Below are positions 35,701 to 47,700 of a stretch of DNA of 64,000 nucleotides, in pieces. The notes below the pieces were generated by a model, which made no database searches, had not been told where the DNA came from, and saw nothing but the letters and a program-made list of their open reading frames with translations. Positions within the stretch are counted from its first letter, which is position 1, and each line of letters starts with the position of its first letter. The position numbers and the translations under genes are program-made. Origin of the DNA: Delphinapterus leucas (Eukaryota; Chordata; Mammalia; Artiodactyla; Monodontidae); assembly GCF_002288925.2 (NCBI RefSeq), contig NW_022098021.1:627227-691226 (forward strand), written 5' to 3'.

Positions 35701-38700
35701 CTGCTTGACCATCTCCTCTCAGCTTATGCTTAAAGCAAGTGTCCTCTTCACAGTCTGACGAGTGCCAGTTTTTCCTATTTTTGTGCTTTGTGTTGGTGAT
35801 TTTGCTGCTGGGTTAAGCACCAGAAAGTGCTGTGTGTTGGGGGACCCATGTGAGTTCAGTTTCGTGGATGAACAATATGGTTCATCTATAAAGAGGGATA
35901 AGAAATCCAGCGTCTGTAGGGCTCAGGTAACTCTAGTGCGCAGGGAAGCTGTGGGAAAGATGGTATGTTGACTAAATTTGTGGATTCGTGAGCTTACGAC
36001 TGATTACAACACAGCACAGTGACCAGCAGTGTGGTGAGACTGTCAGCTCACAGCCTGTCACCAGGATCAGGGAGAGGGTGGCCTCTTTGTGCTGGTGCTG
36101 GCCCACTCACATGTGAAAAATGCGGGTCTTGCAGGCCCCGGTGGGTTCTGCAGGTCTGGGCTCTGCAGAGGGGGCTGCTGGGGGTTACGCAGGAAGATGC
36201 AGGTTGGCTAGTTTGCAAGGTCATTGGTAAAACGAACCTACCGAATGCAAGTGGTCTCGAAGCCCTGACTTGAATCCTTCTGAGACTCTGTGTCCTTGCT
36301 CTTGGGCCAAGGCCAAGGGTGACCAAGTGCAACCCTCTGGTGCGTAGAGCCCCAGACCACGAGCACTTAGAGGGGAACCTAGCCCGTGTGCCCGTATGTG
36401 GGGTGGGACAGAAAAAGCAGGGGTGGTGTCCGAAATATTCTGGGGTTGGTTTCGCAGCTGCATCATCCTAGAAGTTGAACTCGGCCTCCAGAATGAAAAC
36501 CTTGAGCCTTCGGGTTTTGGTTATCCATTGCGGTGGAGGACTCAGAAACCACCCCCAGACGCTGAGTACCCCTCCCCCTCCCCCTTCCCCACCCCCAGCA
36601 GGGCGCACTGGGCTTTCAGGGCCCAGTTGCAGCGAGGATGCCGGGGACGGGCCCCGCCCGGCGCAGCATCAGGAGGCCGCTTGGGAAATGAGTGGCGTTG
36701 GAAGATGTTTGACGAGACTGCGTGGAAAATGTCCGTCTTTGAAGGTGTTACAGCAAATAAAAAGAGGAGCGTTGAAAACATGGTGCGCATCGCACACAGA
36801 TGAGTGGAGGTGGTTGTGGCAGAAAAGGTGGCCAAGCCCAGCGGGGAGACTGGACAAGGTGGCAGAGCAAAGCCGCAGAATGGCTGCTGGAAGACGGCCC
36901 GAGACCCCCAGAGTTGTGCGCTGACCCCGGCTGAGATACTGTCCTGGGGTCCTGCCGCGGGGCCGGGATGGGCCCTGGCGAAGCGCCGGGAGACCATGCG
37001 GGCTTCGTTTCTGACGAGTCCCAGGTTACCCCGCGCTGCGCAGCGCCGGGACGGCGGCGAGGCGCTTTCGCTTTCCCGGACACGGGCTCCGCCTACTGCG
37101 CATGCGTGTGCGGGGAGGGGAGGGGCGCCGTACGCCGCGTGCGGAGTGAGTTCGTTTTCGGAGTGAGGTCCGTGTCCACAGGAACTGTGCGCTTGGCACC
37201 CGAAGACCAGGAACTCTGAATTGTGTCCCTTTCCCCGTAGCGATCGGTGGTGTGCACAGCACCTTCATGTCGCCTCTTTAGGCACAGAGCTGCAGCTTGC
37301 TTTACAGCGTGTGTGTGTGTTTCTGTGGTGTAAACGGTACTGTGGTGAACAGGCTGAAACATCTGTATCGAGAGGAGACGTTCCTAAAATTGCAGTGGTT
37401 GGGACAGAGGAAACAACTTAAAGTTTGATAACATTTTTGGTAATAATTTTCATCATTTTTCTTTTCAAATTTAGCACCACGTATAAGCAGTTTATGCAGT
37501 AGAGAGAGAGTATCAGAAAGCCATACTAAGAGTCTAATTATTTTCAAAATTCAGGTTAACAACCTTGCTTTTTTACTTAAGAGTGAGACTTGTCTTTTAT
37601 GTTATTTTAAAAAGTACGCTGTGGTATCCTTCGAAAAACAAACCTGTAGAATGAACGATTACTACTGCTTTTCCTATAGTTGGGATAGTTTCATGTTGAT
37701 CCTTCCAGATTAAGACTTTGGTAGACATAGTAGAAACAGCATAAACTGATTATATTCTTCCACTTTTGTGTGTTCCCCCCGCTGGACCTAGAAACCAGAT
37801 ATTATTAACAGCATAAAGTAATAAAAATTAGAGGCAGAAATAAAAATGTTTCTCTTTGCTTCTCTGTAGGGCTCAGCACCACCCCCTTCTCCAACCCCCA
37901 ACAAGGAGATGAAGAACAAGGCAGTTCTGTGCAAACCTTTGACCATGACGAAGGCAACTTACTGCAAACCCCACATGCAGAGCAAGTCCTGTCAGACAGG
38001 TGACTCGCATCCGGACCCTCGCTGAGTGAAATCCATGCTTTTCTCAAATAATGGGCTGCAGAACAGATTTGTTGGGTCACTTTGTCACTTTCTGTTAATT
38101 TTGCTTATCTGGTTTTAGACATGCCTTCAGAATACAGCATGTCATTTAAGATCATTAATAAAGAGCAGTCTCTAACAAAGGCCTGCAAGTTATGTCACCA
38201 GTGATAAAATGCTGTATCAAAAATTGCCTTGGGGGCCAAGACCCACTAAAGTTACAGTGCTCTTCTCAGAAAACCATCTCTTTGAGTGTGGTCTATAACC
38301 ATAACTATTCTGTTTCCTTGTCAGAATGAGTTGAAATCATTCAGATACGTATTTTCATCAAATTTAAACGTTAGCTGTATTCTGATTGTTTGATTAAGTA
38401 AACCTTTTTGTGGGGGTGTGAGAGTGTCTGGGACCATATAATACTTTAAAAGATTTTTTTTTTCTATTTTAAGAAAAGTCTAGGGACTTCCCTGACGGTC
38501 CAGTGGTTAAGACTCTGCTCTTCCACTGCAGGGAGTGCAGGTTCCATCCCTGGTCGGATCCCCACGTGCCACGTGGCCAAAAAAAAGTCTAAATTCTGTT
38601 TGTGCTCTCTATAACTTAGGACAGCTACTGCATTCAGTTTTGTTGTTTTTGGTTTTTTTGTTTGTTTGTTTGTTTTCGGCCATGCCACGCGGCATGTGGG

Positions 38701-41700
38701 ATCTTAGTTCCCTGACCAGGGATGGAACCTGTGCCCCCTGCACTGGAAGCGTGGAGTCTTAACCATCGGACTGCCAGGGAAGTCCCTGTTGTTTTTAAAT
38801 TACCTAATTTTGTGAAAACTGGGAACTTCTTTTAAATGGGTACTGAGGCACTTAAATTTTTCTTTGTTACCAAATTACTTTGACTGAGCAGCTGTGTTTA
38901 AGTGGTGGTCATGGTTGACGTTGCTCCTTGAACACGTTCTGTGCCCCCAGATGGCGAGTGGAGGACAGAGTATGTCCCGGTGCCCATCCCGGTGCCCGTG
39001 TACGTGCCGGTGCCCATGCACATGTACAGCCAGAGCATCCCCGTGCCCACGACTGTTCCTGTGCCCGTAAGTCAGACTTTCAGCTCCCCTTCCTCCTGAG
39101 ATCTCTCAGGTGCAGGCGGGGCAGCAGTGGGTTGGCGGTGACTGCTTCAGTGACACTGGTGGGACAGAGGGTGGAGGCTTGGCTTTTCTTCAGCAGTTCA
39201 CTTGGGTCTGGTTGAGGCTTTGCCAGGGGTTGCTGTGTGTATAATCAGGTAAGTGCTCGTCCTTGAGGGTGAAGTTCAGCCGATGTCTGCACCTGCTTTA
39301 CACATACTGTGTAAACATATTTGTGTTCATTTTGGAAAGAAAGATTTGTGAACCATAAGGTTTACAACTGATACATGGAATGGAGGCTCATATAAATGTC
39401 ATCCCCTGCAGTGCTGGGGACACTGTGTCAGGGCTGGCCTACTGTATTGTAGTCCCCTGGCGACAGAAATGCCTCAAAAATTACTTGTTACTTCAAAAAG
39501 TAGCTGCTTGTATTCGGGGCTTTCTTTGTGATACTTAACATATGTGTTCTTCCCCAAAACTTCTGACCAGTGCAGCATTATGAAGTAGATCATGTGTCAG
39601 AGTGATTTTTAATTTGGAAAAATACCTTGTAATGTTAAGTGAGCCTGAGAGTAAGTCCTTTGGTTACTTAGGTGCCAGTCCCCGTGTTTCTGCCCGTCCC
39701 CTCGGACAGCAGTGAGAAGATCCCTGCGGCAGCCGAGGAGCTCAAAAGCACAGTTTCTTCAGATCCCCTGGGCACAGAGCTGCTGACAGTGACCGACATG
39801 GCTGAGGACGAGGGGAAGGCAGAGGGCGCCGACATCCACAGTGAGTCCCCCGCTGCTGGGGCGGGGGGGGGGACGACATCGGGGTTGGGGGGCTGATGTT
39901 AGAGCGATGCTGGGCTGTCGTTGTGCTTCAGCCTGAGCGGGTGTGGGCACGCTGCAGCACAAGTGGATTTCGGGTTATGAGGCCCGCACTGTATCTAGCA
40001 GGTGCTCCCTGACGTCGAGCCCAGGAACTTGTACGGTCCCTGTTTTAATTGCTAACAGGATTTAACTTGTAAAATCGACTCTAAGTTATTCTTGTTTCAG
40101 TGGACGAGCTCAGACACAAAAAACTAAGTTGCAGTAGGCTTTTATAACTCAAACTCTTATTTTATGATGGTTATCCCCAATTTTGTTTTATTGATTTATC
40201 CTAAGAAAGTAAGTTGCATTATCTAAGCCAGCGTTGTCTTAACTTCTGCTAGGGCAGTGCTTGCCAAGCGGTGTAGCAGGACGTGTGTCTGGGAATGCTT
40301 CTCCTGCCTCAGCCCTCCGGGGCCGCCCTGAGCTTCCTGCTCCCCTCACCCAGAGCACAGGGCGTCGCGCAGGGACAGTGCTGGGCAAGCACTCAGTTAG
40401 GGAGTGGGAAATGAATTTAGTGGGTGGCAACCAGTGTTTTCTGGGTTTTTTGTTTTTTGTTTTTTTTTTTTAAAGAAAGAAAGAAACGGAAAAAATATGT
40501 CAGCATGAATCCCTCCTAGAAAGGGTATTGTTTTGTGAAACTTTTGTTTCCATTGTGTATGCATGTGTCTCTGTTTCCCACCACTACCCTGAACTCAATA
40601 AAATGTCTTTTTTCACTGGGTTGCAGTACAAATGTGTTTAAAGCAACCAATCAAAACGTTAGAAGCCGGTTGTGAATAAGCCTATATTGAATGATGTGAA
40701 AACCTAGGTCACAATTCAAAAAGAATGTTGAAAATTAGTTATCCGTGCTCGTAAGTTTATTTTTGACAAGAGATTGCTCTTAGAAACACCCTACAGAGTT
40801 TTTTTTACTATTAAAGCATGCTTTTTAACTTTGTAGAGGGGCAGTCAAAACTTACAAGATTGAAACTTTTTGTGTATTCATGATTATCTAATACAGAGTT
40901 TATAGTAGCTTACATTTCAAGGTAGCTGCATGCTTTTTCGTTTTGTACATGTTAATATAAGTATTCATATCTTGCATTTACAATTAAATGGCTTTTGCCA
41001 GATTATGTGTAGGTATTGTTGCAGTTTTCTATTTTGATTTCTGATGATATTATGGCTTGATTACAGGTGTAATTATTGAAACGGACATAATTGGTTCAGA
41101 TCTCTTGAAGAACTCTGACCCAGAGACACAGTCCAACATGCCTGATGTACCATATGAACCAGATTTGGACATTGAAATAGATTTCCCCAGAGGTAATAGA
41201 AATTCTGTTTTATTCTTTCAGTGGAAGTGTGGTTCTGCACTTTAGTTATGGTGTCATAATCGTGGTTATGATCATTAACAATCTAATGTTCATGTCATTG
41301 CCTGTACTGTTATTATTGGTCTTTTCTTTTTTACCCAGATAAAGCTCAGCAGTTAACTTCAAAACTGAAGCATATGTTGAATTGTAGGAACTTAAAAGGA
41401 ATTTCCCAGAGCCTTAAAAGGAAACTTTCTTAAAACTAATTTATTATAGAAACTTTTACAGATATATATTATAGAAACTTTTACAGAACTTAAAAGGAAT
41501 TTCCCAGAGCCTTAAAAAGAAACTTTCTTAAAACTAATTTATTATAGAAACTTGTACACATATAGAAGTGTTGGTGTCTTTTTATTTAAATAAAATATTG
41601 ATAGTATTTTTCTTAAAATCGTTTTGAAAATTAAGTTAACCTTCAAAGGGAAACAAATATTTTCAGGTCTTTTGTTGTAAAAGAAATGTGTTCTGTTTTT

Positions 41701-44700
41701 CATTGTTTATTTTCTTTATCGATGGCCAATAAGCATATTGAAGAGAATGTAAAGCCTTTTACATTGGAAAAGATTTAATAGATTGAAACTAGATTGAAAC
41801 AGATTTGTACTGAGACCATTTAGATCTTATAATTAAATTTCAGGTTTTAGTAATTTTTCTATCACACACTTCCACAAAATTCCATGTTGATACGCATTGT
41901 ACATGTGTTTTTTAAGAGTATGAACAGGCGTTATCAGAACTTATAGACCAGGTTAGGTAGAGAAAATGGTTTGTTCTCCACCCAGCGCAGGCTGCCCTGT
42001 GCATGGTGCTTGTGCGCATTCAGCGGGTGGTCCTTCGTTGGCTGAGTTTATATAGCATAAGTCTGTGCTATTACGTTTGAAATGAAAGTTCTTCTGATTC
42101 AATTGTCAGCTGCTGAGGAGCTTGATATGGAAAATGAGTTTTTATTACCACCTGTTTTTGGAGAAGAATATGAGGAACAGCCTAGACCTCGATCTAAAAA
42201 AAAGGTATGAAATGTAACAGTATTCTTGCATTCACATCCTGTCTTTGTGTAATAGAGGGCAAGGGTACTTGAGCTTCAGTTGGGCCTGAGAATGTGGGAA
42301 GGTACTTTGTTTTCTGGAATTAAAAAAGACTTAAGAGGTAAAGCTTTTATTACTTCATTTCTAGGTAATAAAAATATATCCTATTTAGTTGTAGTTTCAT
42401 AGAAGAAGAGTGAATATTGCAACTTTTTATTTTTAATTTTTATCTTGATAAAATGTTGTCATTGATAAAAGGTTTACATATTTGCTAAAAAAGTAAATTC
42501 AATTATTGGACAACAACTGAGACTGTTTTCTAGGGAGCTGTTTTTTCCATTGTTATTTTTGATGAGGTTGAGGTACACAGTTGTTATATCTGGTCTCGCT
42601 GAAGCATCCCAGCACATAGGAAGACGTGCTGGACAGTTCATTCAGGGATCCCAAATCTAAATGTACAAACGGATATCATTGTTCTGAACATTTTATTAAC
42701 AACTTTCTGTATTTCTGATTTCCAACATAAAGCAAGGTTTTTTTAAAAAAAAAGATGACTTTCACAAACTTCTCCAAAAAAGAAAGAGAAGGGGAAAATT
42801 GAAAAAAGGAGTGAGTACTTGTGGTAGAATGAAATTGGACTCTTACTTGACACCACACACAAAAATGAACTCAAAATGAGTCAAAAACCTAAATGTAAGA
42901 ACTGAAATTATAAAACTCTTAGAAGAAAACATAGGCCTAAATCTTCATTAACTTGGGTTAGACACTGTTTCTTAGATGTGACACCAAAAGCACAGGAACA
43001 AAAGGAAAAAATAGATGAATTGGGTTATATCCAAATTTAAAATTTTTGTACAGCAAACAGCACCATCAAGAAAGTGGGAAGGGGCTTCCCTGGTGGCACA
43101 GTGGTTGAGAGTCCGCCTGCTGATGCAGGGGACACGGGTTCGTGCCCTGGTCCGGGAAGATCCCACATGCCGTGGAGCAGCTAAGCCCGTGAGCCATGGC
43201 CGCTGAGCCTGCACGTCCGGAGCCTCTGCTCCGCAACGGGAGAGGCCACAACAGTGAGAGGCCCGCGTACCGGAAAAAAAAAAAAAAAAAGAAAGAAAGA
43301 AAGAAAGTGGGAAGGAGTTGAGGAGTCACCTCCTATGAGGTGGTGTCTTTGAGAAGTTCTTCAGTTTCTCTCTTACATTAATATTTGGAATCCTTCTATT
43401 TCAGATTTTAATTATTATGTATGTATTTTCTCATCAGTGACTCTCAACTCACAGCAGTAGTTAATACGATTCTGTTGTGCAAAGTAGTTTATGCAGAAAT
43501 ACAGCATTCCTGGAGAGAGATTTCAAGTAATGTCATAGGTAACTGTTCTCAGATCAGAAATTCCCGTCAGTTCTAATCATGTAAATATATTTCTTTGTAA
43601 TGTGCATTTGTTGAGAGATGGCTTACATAAAGTCATGAAATAATATAGGCTTAAGAAAAAGAAGATTTGACAGTGGTGTTTTACTACCAGGGAGCCAAGA
43701 GGAAGGCAGTGTCAGGGTACCAGTGTCATGATGACAGTTCTGACAACTCGGAGTGCAGCTTCCCTTTCAAGTACACGTACGGGGTAAACGCCTGGAAACA
43801 CTGGGTCAGAACGAGGCAGCTTGATGAAGATCTTCTGGTGTTAGATGAGCTAAAATCTCGTAAGTGTTCTGATTTTGTTTCCCCTATGTCCTATTTAAAA
43901 TCAGGGTTTTTATTCATATTTTGGTAACTATTCTTCTGTGCATCCGTTTATGTGCATGAGTGAGCTTGCGCGCGCGCGCACACACACACACACGGGCATG
44001 CACCGTGTTGCACAAATGAAGCCCTTACGGTAGTGTCGGTTCATGGAGCTCCTGTTGCTTGCTGGTCAGTACAACTCAAACCTTGTTTCCCTATTGAAGT
44101 TGATGATTATGATGATTGTGGGTAAAGAAGAAAGTTTGCTCTAAGCAGACAGAGCCCTTTGCAGCAGGCCGGACTCTTTACTGTGCATGGACCAGTCCGT
44201 GGCACCACAAAGAGGGTAGGAAGTATGGCCTTATTGAGGTGCTAGAGTCAGACTGCCAGGGTTCCCTCATGTACTAGCATCTCAGTTCCCCAGCTCTGAA
44301 GGGGGGTAACAGTACCCACCTTGTAGGGTTGTCATGAGAATTACATTAGAAAATACATGTAAATTTAGAACATTCCTTCATCCACAGTAAAGGCTTAATG
44401 TTGACTGATATTAGAATACCCATAGTATGTGAAAATCCAGAAGGTACTCAAGTGAGTCATTAATTACCATGAAGCTGCATGTACTGTACATGAAAAATAT
44501 GTTTTTCCTTGAAAAAACAATCAAGGTTTTTGTTATTAACTGCCTTTAAAAAGCAAGAATGTAGCCTAAAGTACTTTACATTTAAATGTAGCTCTTATTT
44601 TACCTGTAAATTCTTACACAGAATAAAGTGATTTCAGAAAGTTTCTTAATCTTAAGACAGTAAAAATTATTATTTTAAATTTTATTTCTTTTTAGCTAAG

Positions 44701-47700
44701 TCAGTAAAGTTAAAAGAGGATCTACTCTGTCACACCACGGCTGAGCTTGACTATGGCTTGGCCCATTTTGTCAATGAGATCCGAAGGCCAAATGGGGAGA
44801 ATTATGCACCTGACAGCATCTATTATCTTTGCCTCGGGATTCAAGAGGTGAGTGATTTTATGGTTACTTTCGAATATAATGTTGTTAAGAAAGATTGTTG
44901 TGGTAGGTTCTTGGAGAAAAAAAATGTTTTGCTTCAGGAATATTACGGAACATCAGGGTTTATTGGCTTACCAAGAAAGGCGAAAGTAATTTATTCGAAA
45001 ATACTGGGATATTATAAAGGGTTTTCGTAGCTACTTTGTATACAGATGTTTCTGCTATAATGTGCTGTGTCCCTAAAAGTGAACTTCAGGTTCTCCAAAA
45101 CTGTGTACCAAAACCAAAAAGAACTTAGGTGAAAAACATAGTTAGTAACGGACCACTCGAAGCTCATGCATCTTTTGTAACAGGACTAATGATGTGTGTG
45201 TTTGTTACCATGTATATATATGATAATCAGGTTGATTTCATCCCCACCTTACAATTGCAAATAAATGAATTAACATTCTGAGGCATGGTGTATATATGTA
45301 TATATAGATCTGTGCTGATATATATGTAAACAGATAAATGACTTCCCTCTGCAAATAGGTCTGTTTCATCTCTGCTGTGTTTCTAACTTGTTAAATAGTG
45401 TAAGTACTCATTAGTTCTTTGGAATCATCTTATAAAAGATTTCATTCTTTAGAGGTTTTAGGTAAACTTCAGCCACATGTCTGTGAATCTTGAATGAATA
45501 CGTTTCCCATAATAAACATGAAGATCCGCTTTCGATAATGACTTTTAGTTTTGAACAGATAGTACAGGTTTGAGCCCAGAGGTCAGAAAAGGTCCTAGCT
45601 TTACATCCTATGTATTTGTAAATATGGTAAATGATAGGGGGAAATATTCTTATGTAGAGTTTTGTTTATAGGCCTAAAATTAAATATTTCGCTGCTAACA
45701 GGTAGTAGGTGCTGAAATAAATTACTGGAGAAAACTAGAATTGTCTTGATTTGTATTTCACTTTCCCTCTTCAGGATAGAAATTTGCCTAAGATTATCTA
45801 AGCAGTGGTGGGGAATAACACATAGCTCTAAATTACTGTGTATTCAGAGACCATCACATATTTTGCAGTAGCAAAATATTTATATATTAGAACTTCAAAT
45901 ACCATTAGAGGTTTGAAAGCTAAATGGATTGTAAATATTAATGATTATAAATTATGTCTTCAAGTAGGTTCGTTTTTTTCCAATTTTTTAATTGCGGTAA
46001 AAATACATATAACACAAAATTTACCATCTTAACTGTTTTTAAGTGTACAGTTCTGTGGTATAAAGTACATTGATAATCTTGTGGAAACATGACCACCATC
46101 CATCTTCATAACCCTCTTCATCTTGCAAACCTGAGACTTTGTCCCCATTAAATACTAACTCCTCATCCCTCAGTCCCGCTGCCCCTGGCACACCCACCCT
46201 TCTTTCTGTTTCTGTGAGTTTGACTCTCCCAGGTACCTCATGTACGTGAAATCAGCATAATGTCCTGAAGTTCATCCATGTTGTAGCACACGTCAGAATT
46301 TCCATTCTTTTTAAAATAGGGTCTTTATAAACTGAAAAATGTTTCCTCAAAATAAATTTTTACTACCAGAACAGTACTCTTAAAGATGGTCAAGATGGGG
46401 ACCTCCCTGGGGGTCCAGTGGTTGGGACTCCGCGCTTCCAATGCAGGGGGCTCGGAATCAGTCCCTGGTCGGGGAACTAGGATCCCACATGCGGTGCGGC
46501 GCAGCCAAAAAATTTATAAAAAGGTCAAGATGGTAAATTTTATGTTCTGTGTATTTTTACCACAATTGGAAAACCAGTTGTTTTACTCTTCTCATCACTG
46601 GACAGATTTTCACAGGCTTGATTTAATTTTTTGTAAAAGACTGTATGGTATTTATAACCAGCTTTAAAAATAATCTTCAAACTCACTGTGGTGATAAGAT
46701 GTCTAAAAGATAGTTTCCAGAAATCATTGCTGTTTGTTCGTACTTCAAGGACGCGTACAGAGGTAGAAGCTATTTTGGAAGAATGTGCGTCTTTCTCTGT
46801 GTGATGCGTTTTCTGATTCCGTCCCCGGCTGACAACAAAAGCAGCACGGCTTCCTCTCCAAGCCCTTTGGACGTGTGGGGCAGGTGGTGTGTTGAGAAGT
46901 GAGGGTGGGCCAGCCTCTTTTCCTCCCTCACAGATGCGGTAGCTAATCCTGTTCTTCCGATGGTGTAAGGGGTGGTGGCTGTCGCCAGAAGTTCACATAA
47001 TATGGAAATGTCTAAGGAAGAAAGAAGGGGCTACGTGAGCCCCACAGTCCCGGTCAGTCTTTCACACACTGTTTTACATCTGTGTGCGAGTCCTTCACAC
47101 CACGTTTACCCAGAGTGGGTGGTGGGCGCCTGTTCCCCTGGGTCCTCCCACCCCATCGCGCTTGGCTAGATGTGCGTGCAACTCCTTTTTTATGAATGTG
47201 GCAAAAGACATGGAACCTTTGTCCCCAAGGACAGGGAACCGTGTTACACACTTTGGTGTCTTTCCTTCCCTCTGCTTCCCAGTTGTTGTGTCAGCCCCTG
47301 AAGACGTCTGGGTCAGAGCTCAGTGAATTCAGTCAGTGGCGAGCATTCCCTTTGTTTTGTAAACAGTGTGCACCCCCCTCTCCCCCGCCGCCAGATCTTA
47401 TGTAATTGTCCTGAAGAGCTGGTGCTTTTATTTCTAATCTTCCTTCTGACTAGCGGGAGTAACGTTAGGTCAACTCAGATGATGGTGCACTGGCCTAGTT
47501 GCTGGTTAGCGCACACATGGTTTATGTTCTTCATCCTTCTACTTTCCACTTGCTGTGTCTCCAGGTTTAAAGTAGGTGCCTTTTAGGCAGCATATTGTTG
47601 GGCCTTGTTTTTTATTTATCTTTTTTTCTTTTTTTTTTTTTTTTTTTTGGCTGCATTGGGTCTTCATTGCAGTGCACGGGCTTCTCATTGTAGTGGCTCC

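Larger units (their letters stand above)
32799..37869 (+). other. ZMYM2: ZMYM2 intron, 5.1 kb, with CpG island
   Basis: GTAAGT...TGTAG intron. In order it holds unrecognised sequence (32.8-33.6 kb), a hAT MER20/MER5-like fragment, a CHR relic, MIR fragments, an MLT1-like LTR and a compact CpG island at 36.6-37.2 kb. Base composition of the middle of this intron is clearly more GC-rich than other introns of the gene. Confidence 0.85.
42205..43690 (+). other. ZMYM2: ZMYM2 intron, 1.5 kb, L1 plus SINE
   Basis: GTATGA...ACCAG intron. It contains a sense-oriented L1 ORF2-end fragment at about 42830-43080 into which a CHR SINE (43082-43300) has inserted. The remainder shows no feature. Confidence 0.8.
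43860..44695 (+). other. ZMYM2: ZMYM2 intron, 836 bp
   Basis: GTAAGT...TTTAG intron. It holds a GC/CA microsatellite at 43967-43994 and a MIR-like piece at about 44240-44375, with nothing else visible. Confidence 0.8.

Noticed and set aside
36396..37219. ORFs of 111-151 codons on both strands
   Set aside because: They coincide with the CpG island, overlap each other in several frames and show no recognised domain. Low stop density in GC-rich DNA explains them.
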